64,000 nt of DNA, taken from positions 23,586,367 through 23,650,366 of the forward strand of contig CM049308.1 in the NCBI GenBank assembly GCA_026874595.1, written 5' to 3'. The notes beneath the pieces are model-generated. The model was not told the DNA's origin. It ran no database searches and worked only from the letters and a program-made list of their open reading frames with translations. Origin of the DNA: Sipunculus nudus. Its lineage: Eukaryota > Annelida > Sipuncula > Golfingiida > Sipunculidae. Shown here piece by piece: positions 58,587 to 64,000 of this stretch (position 1 is its first letter; each line of letters starts with the position of its first letter). A program made the position numbers and the translations under genes.

Positions 58587-60767
58587 AGCATCCATTTATT
58601 ATATCTGAATATTACCATTTCCTTTTGGGGTTTCGAGCTTGTTCTTTAACTCCTCATACTCTATTTGTTTCATTATCACTGTAGTTCAAACATCTTTATT
58701 AATGTAAAGTGTATATTTATATATTTGTGTATGTGTGTGTATGATTGGAAATTTATGTTAGTAATAGAATCAATTAATTCTAGCTCCTCGGCGTGATGAC
58801 CAAGCAGTATTGATAAATTACAAACCCACGACCCACAGATGTTGCAGACATCAGGATTAAAAAAAAAATGACAGAAAATAAGAGTACCGTAGTCCATAAC
58901 CGAACAAATGATGGCGGTAACCTCCATGAGAAACTAAAAAGAAATTTTTTTCTTGGACTATGTGACAAAATATTTTGCCCAGTGTTTTTTTTGCAGTCTC
59001 CAGCTTAAGGAAAAGATGACTTATCTTTAAAAAATAAAATGAAAAAATTGCTTGTTTAATGGCTTCAAAGGTTTGCGTTTGTCGACCTCGCGTTCTAAAT
59101 GTAGAGGGAAATCAGACGATACTAAAAATGTAGTCTTATCAGACTTTACGCCCAATGTCTTCCACCGAGTTGAGTTCAACTTGATCCGTCAGGTGAGAAG
59201 AAACAGCTGTGTTCTATATAAACCAATACTATATGCGTGGTGCGTTTTTACTGTTTATCAAAGGACGAAATAACACTATATCTTTGAACCCTATAAATAT
59301 CACAGTCCCGTGTGTCTCTGATGAAACCCCTGGATTCAGCGTCGGGCATCTCATTAGGGTTATATATACTCTATGCTGACGCGGTACAATGTCCAAATAA
59401 ACTTTTCACAGTTATAGTCATTTTCTGCACAGGGCAATGTTTACCCTGCTTGCGGCAAGAATGACAAGTCACGTGCTCACAAACTTCCATTTCAAACAAA
59501 TTATAAACTAAACATTAAATATTTATCTAAGCTCGCATGGTATGAAGCAGTGAATAAGAAACTACAGTCCGTTCAATACCCAATGAACGTGGGTTTTTCC
59601 AGTGGAATATTTATTTTTTTTTTGGAAAATCCTTGCTGCAAGGAAAACCTGAGCCGCAGAAATAATTTATAACAAGGTTTAAGGAATAACCCTGCATGAA
59701 AAAAAAAAAAAAGAAATCAATCTACACTAAAAGTTACAGCCCCAAATATGGCAGTCGATGTCACTGGTTACATGCAAGAACAGCCAAGTTGACATGTAGC
59801 TGCTGTTTGGATAATGTCATGTAAACACTCCAAAAATCTACGATCAGCTGACACAAAGATGGCTACTCATGCAAGGACACATCTGATCTAATAATTAACA
59901 TAAAGGAAAAGTTAAAGTGGTTAAATATAAACATTTTAAAGGAAATTCTTGATTGTCATGTCCGGTGCAAATCTGTGACCTATAATATATATTGCGCCCA
60001 AAGGTCAGTTCTTGAAAATCGGCCATATTCAAGATCTAGAGCAAACACAGGCAGAAAGAAGTATAAGAACAAATTTGTAATCGATGGTTTGCCACTCGGG
60101 GGGGGGGGGGGGGGGCAATGGACGTGCACCCATACTTTTTAACCAAAATATGGATAAAAATATATACTCAAAAATCCCTATAACTGCTAGGGAGAGACTG
60201 AACAAGAGAATATGAGTGTTACAGTTCGGGGTAAATATAAACACAGTAACTGTTAAAACAGGAATAAATTTAACATTCATTCCTTTAGGTCTGCAGATGT
60301 GTGTCATGCTGATGTTCACGGTGTATAGGTGACAATATACGTGTATATAATAAGTTGTTAAGTGAAAATAATTAATTAATGAATTAATTTCATTTTTGTA
60401 TTTAAGAAAATTTGAGGTAAGAGAGTTCGTGAATAAAAAGTCTGGCCTGATTCCTCCCGATTTTCCCAAGTTGAAATCAGAGAAATAGTGTCATTTTCGA
60501 TTAAATTTATTCCCGACTTGAATTAATATTATGGCTGAGGTAAGGGTTCTAATGAGTTTTAGCTCTGTCCCTCCAGTCCGCCTGATGTAGTAATGCAACC
60601 AATAACATATTCAAGCAAAGCTACGTTTAAACGCGGTATGTGTTGTGAATTTCGCCATCTGGTAAATGTTTTATGACGATCAGATAGTGTCTCCCAAACC
60701 CCCAGTCGGAGGGCAGACCTGAACAAATTTGCATCGTTTATTTAGGGGATCAATTAATTAAATTACC
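58587..60767. other. Intergenic region between the paralogues
   Basis: No exon supported. A 17-G run lies at about 60098-60114. A GATGGCGGTAACCTCCAT block at about 58911-58928 faintly resembles the SINE 3' end. ATTTGCAT, an octamer-type motif, lies at about 60727-60734, some 35 bp before the copy 2 ATG. Confidence 0.45.
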
Positions 60768-60809
60768 ATGCGAGTGTTACTGGCCCTCGCGCTTTGCGGT
60801 GTCATTTCG
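60768..60809 (+). CDS. Copy 2 exon 1
   Basis: Fourteen codons, donor TCG|GTAAGT, phase 0. Same length as copy 1 exon 1. Confidence 0.88.
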
Positions 60810-63643
60810 GTAAGTTAACTTATACATTTTAATTTCCCTATCGCTAGATACTTAAGAATTTAAAGAAAAAGAAAAAAAAAAAAAAAAAAACGAGTGGAAT
60901 CTCAGGCACTTTTTTTTAACAGAAATTAATGCGGGGTATTTAGTGAGGGGTATTTTTTCCTTTTAGGGTTTAGGTATAAAGTCTTACTTCATAATCATTA
61001 TGACGACAGAATTGTCTCGCTAACCAATAAAGCAGAATATGCCTAAGAGAATGTAATTGAAAATTTATTTAAAAAAAAATAAATGTCCTAGCAGCTTGAG
61101 CACAAAATCGATACATTTTTTCTCGAAAATAAAAATAAAAATATTGATTTGGGGTAGGGGTGGTGGCGGCTAAGAAATGTCTTTTTACTGAATATTTCTT
61201 CGTGACAGTAAACTGTCAACAGTAGCCACGAATTGCCCACGTATGTTCTTTACCGCTTACGGCTTGCATGGTGACAATTTAAACGCTAGTGTAAACGTTT
61301 CTCTTCTTTGTGAGCCAATTTCCCTGACAAATTAGACCGACTTCATGATTATGGTGACAAGTTTACATTTTGCCCTTCTGTCCGTGATGGTTTACTATTT
61401 TAGAAATAAAATTCATTTTATCGTCCCCTTGTTTATTTAAGCTGACCAATCCTCTAGGTCATAGTGCGACACTTTAATGAAATTTATTCATGTCAGTTAT
61501 GTTTAACATACCTAAAGTAAATCTTTTCTCATTAGGGTATTATGGTACCTATCTATATTTTGTTCTGAACCCGTCTGCTTATTCCTGTACACAACTGGAA
61601 GTTAACTTACACCGGGCGCGATCAATGGTGCTAAACATAAACATAACGCGCACGCCACCTGACACACGTGGACTCTGTTTACTCACTCGCAGAACCTTAA
61701 TAATGTATAAATCAGGTGAATTAAAGATTCTGGTTGCCGCGATGATTTATTTGGAAACTTTGGTATTCGGCAAAACTAAACTAAAAGCGTTGGTGAGATA
61801 ATTCACATACTATTTGTTAATGTTTATGTAATTTAACCGATGAATCCAGTGGCAGCAGTTCAAGTTTCAATATTGTAACTACAGGAACATGCTGAATCCT
61901 TAAAATCCGGGTAACAGGTCAACCTAAAAATCAGGAGATCTGTCCACAGCACCTCGCATGCAATAAATAGGTCTCGTTGACCCAGTTTGTAGAAACTAGA
62001 TAAGGTACTCACATGTCAGTACATTTTCCTTTTTTAATGGAACAGAAACAGGATTATATTTATGAACAAAATAATAGATGTGGACTAGCCGATGATGTAA
62101 AATAAGGTATTATTGGGGACTTTTCTCATCCAAGTCATCTGGTGATCAAGATAGAACAGCAGCTTGAATTTAATATCAATACGATGCAGTGCAGGTGCTG
62201 CTATCTTTGTGATCCATTCATGACCATTTTTGACGGAATACGCAGACTCCCCCCCCCCCCAATTTAAATTAATGTAGTTTAATTAATGAACAACAGATGG
62301 CGCTGGTGTCTTTACCATATTTAAAATTGAAACTTTTTAAACAGGCCTATCCCGAAACTCCACGTCTATAAAGTGAAGATAATTCCTTGAATCTGTTATA
62401 AGAAAGGCCAGAAAACGCCGATCCTACGGTGTGCAAGCTGTTCATTAGTTTATATCCACGTGCTTATAATATGTATGGGCCCGCCAAGTTCATCCAAACA
62501 CACTCAACAAGGACATCTGGGGCCAAGTTAAAGTTTAATAAATGGCGCTATAACAATCTTTCGTAGTGAGAATCACCAACGTTTTATTATTAGTATGCAT
62601 CCAGAGTAAGCCAAAAATCAAATAATTCTATAAATATGGCAGGTGAATAGCTGGCTTTAAGCTTTCCAATGTGGGCGAAATCATGCTTATACTTGCACAT
62701 GAACGTATACGTGTAACTGACGTAACATTCAAATAATAGTTGATTACATTTATTTGTGTAGTTGTTTTTACGAGGCCTATTTTTTCATCTTGACAGGCGC
62801 AGCTCACGCCGCCGACACCTCTGGATGACTACATCAGACGACCCGACCCGTCCATGGGATACAGGCTGATGGAAACACGTGAATTCTCCGATCACACGAT
62901 TTATTTCTTCAACCTGACGTCACAAACATGGCTGACAAGTAAGGAAATAAACGTCCTTATCCTTTTTTTCAATTATAATGTGTTGTATATAGCATGTTTG
63001 AATGGTCAGAGCTTATACGTGTTTGTGTGTGTTTGTTAATAAACTGCAAGTATGCTCCATTTTATTTATCTATTAACATGTAACCTTAGTTTGACGTAGT
63101 TTGCTATTTCGCACTTCCAGCGTTAACAACGAGAACTGTATTCGAATGAATGCAACCCTCCGCCATTTTTGCAATCACTTATTCAGCCCATATTTCCAGG
63201 TTTATTTGTACATAAGTGACCATACATTTGTGAATATTCCTCGTTGACGTTCCTGAATCCGGATCATGTGCCGGATGCACACACCAAAATCTAAATGGTA
63301 CTTCATGAGATTCTGTTCTTGTTTGCTAGAGTAATGATGTGAACAGTAACACAAACACATGTACCCTACACACACAAACACGCACGAACGGGAATGGAAG
63401 CATACCCTCCTGGCGGAGGCAAATACAAAATAGGAGAAACACAAGCGAGCATTTCGTATTGTGAAGAGGACGGGATGCAGCGCCGTCTGATGGTGATAAT
63501 TTGAACTATTTTCTTGACGTAGCGGAGGAAGTGACGCAGCCCCGTTGGTGGCACTGGCTGACCCTGGTGGTACCTCACGTGCCGGATCCGACCCTGGATA
63601 CCTGCTTCCTGCACATCGGCACAGGCAACAATCGCCAAGACAC
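60768..63643 (+). CDS. PqaA/AprA-family secreted protein gene, copy 2 (5' part)
   Basis: Three exons are visible: 60768-60809, 62797-62938 and 63523-63643. They encode a signal peptide (MRVLLALALCGVIS), then AQLTPPTPLDDYIRRPDPSM and on to LTSQTWLT, then EEVTQPRWWHWLTLVVPHVP and on to FLHIGTGNNRQDT. TPLDDY, TSQTW and the RWWHWL-VVP core are hallmarks of the family. Donors GTAAGT, GTAAGG and GTAAGT are all intact and phases (0, 1, 2) are consistent. Exon 4 is not reached before the window ends, so the gene is partial here. It lies head-to-tail 2.2 kb downstream of copy 1, a tandem duplication. Substrate and target in animals are unknown; Dictyostelium AprA is a secreted growth repressor. Confidence 0.9.
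60810..62796 (+). other. Copy 2 intron 1
   Basis: A-run near 60867-60890 and C-run near 62251-62260. An open frame at 61490-61801 (103 codons) has no recognised domain and no splice support. Confidence 0.5.
62797..62938 (+). CDS. Copy 2 exon 2
   Basis: Forty-seven codons plus one base, acceptor CTTGACAG, donor A|GTAAGG. The intact donor is the reference for the lesion in copy 1. Confidence 0.9.
62939..63522 (+). other. Copy 2 intron 2
   Basis: Contains CCCTCCTGGCGGAGG near 63405, similar to CCCTCCAGGCGGAGG near 37616. Confidence 0.5.
63523..63643 (+). CDS. Copy 2 exon 3
   Basis: Phase 1 in, phase 2 out, donor AC|GTAAGT. It joins the start of copy 1 exon 4 perfectly (QDT|PPDP), which shows what copy 1 lacks. 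Confidence 0.9.
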
Positions 63644-63939
63644 GTAAGTTAGTCAAAGTGCACCATTCTACCGCCAGATGTCCTTTCTACCCAAAACAAA
63701 CCCTTCTGATAACCCTTCTGATAAAACATGTTGCCAATTTTTTAAAGGTCACCAAGCAAGGTCAAGATCATGGCTTTTAATATTACTTTATTTTTTTTTT
63801 CCAGTTTCAGTTCCAACTATCCCTTGACTACAGATCAGACTTTGTCTCAATGGTCAAGAGTTATTTGTTGACATCTTCAATTGGTGTAGAAGAGAGGCGC
63901 TCGTATAGTTAAGGAACATTCCCTTCTTAAATATATAAA

Positions 63940-64000
63940 CAGTGGAACCTCTCTTTCCGGGCACCTCAATTCCAAGGGCACCTCCTATTTATAGCCCCTA
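63940..64000 (+). mobile_element. Left end of a pogo/Tigger-like element, cut by the window
   Basis: CAGTGGAACCTCTCTTTCCG followed by GGGCACCTC repeats resembles the CAGTGAAACCTC terminus at 12409. The rest lies beyond the window. Confidence 0.5.

Noticed and set aside
58660-58930. Possible third copy of the SINE body
   Set aside because: Only the GGCGGTAACCTCCAT end and a few short words match, too little to call.
60029-60469. 146-codon minus-strand open frame
   Set aside because: No recognisable domain, runs through a G/C homopolymer as poly-Pro, no splice support.
61490-61801. 103-codon plus-strand open frame in intron 1 of copy 2
   Set aside because: Lies inside an intron, has no domain and no supporting signals.

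Overview
The window is animal nuclear DNA, most likely from a mollusc or another marine lophotrochozoan. It is AT-rich and has small phase-matched exons with GT-AG introns, long introns, many microsatellites, tRNA-derived SINEs and short DNA transposons. The organism guess rests on gene family and repeat style only. There are no bacterial operons, rRNA genes, recognised tRNA genes or CRISPR arrays.

Layout. Positions 1-28.7 kb are mostly non-coding. Near the left edge are two weak candidate terminal exons (310-362, 619-864) of unrecognised genes. The rest of this part holds short tandem repeats and several small DNA transposons whose ends and target-site duplications can be read directly: a pogo/Tigger-like element at 12409-13331, an 89-bp hairpin at 13704-13792 and a hAT-like element at 17240-17712.

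Positions 28.7-58.6 kb hold one plus-strand gene of 14 recognisable exons. It encodes a secreted protein of the PhoPQ-activated pathogenicity-related / autocrine proliferation repressor A (PqaA/AprA) family, an alpha/beta-hydrolase fold. A paralogue starts at 60768 and runs off the right end of the window after three exons. Comparing the two copies, and following exon phases, shows three lesions in the first copy: the exon 2 donor is AT instead of GT, no counterpart of exon 3 is present, and the exon 8 donor is TT instead of GT. Every other exon is open and in phase. I read the first copy as a young pseudogene, or a gene needing non-canonical splicing, and the second as the likely functional copy.

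The last intron of the first copy (43488-58430) is almost 15 kb because of nested insertions. A 146-bp tandem array sits in the intron. A 1.43-kb PIF/Harbinger-like element (44094-45524, TAA duplication) landed beside it. An 11.1-kb element with CACTG...CAGTG ends (45787-56924, AT duplication, subterminal repeats; CMC/CACTA-like) landed inside it. That element carries its own minus-strand exons, at least two of which resemble the KYP-x-L/W-x-x-x-L helical region seen in proteins annotated as SAMD3-like. One has an in-frame stop, so the cargo gene looks decayed. The element also holds a G-rich minisatellite of about 14 units, internal repeat duplications and a perfect 20-bp palindrome near its presumed promoter.

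The 2.2 kb between the paralogues shows no gene. A second pogo-like terminus starts at 63940 and is cut by the window edge.
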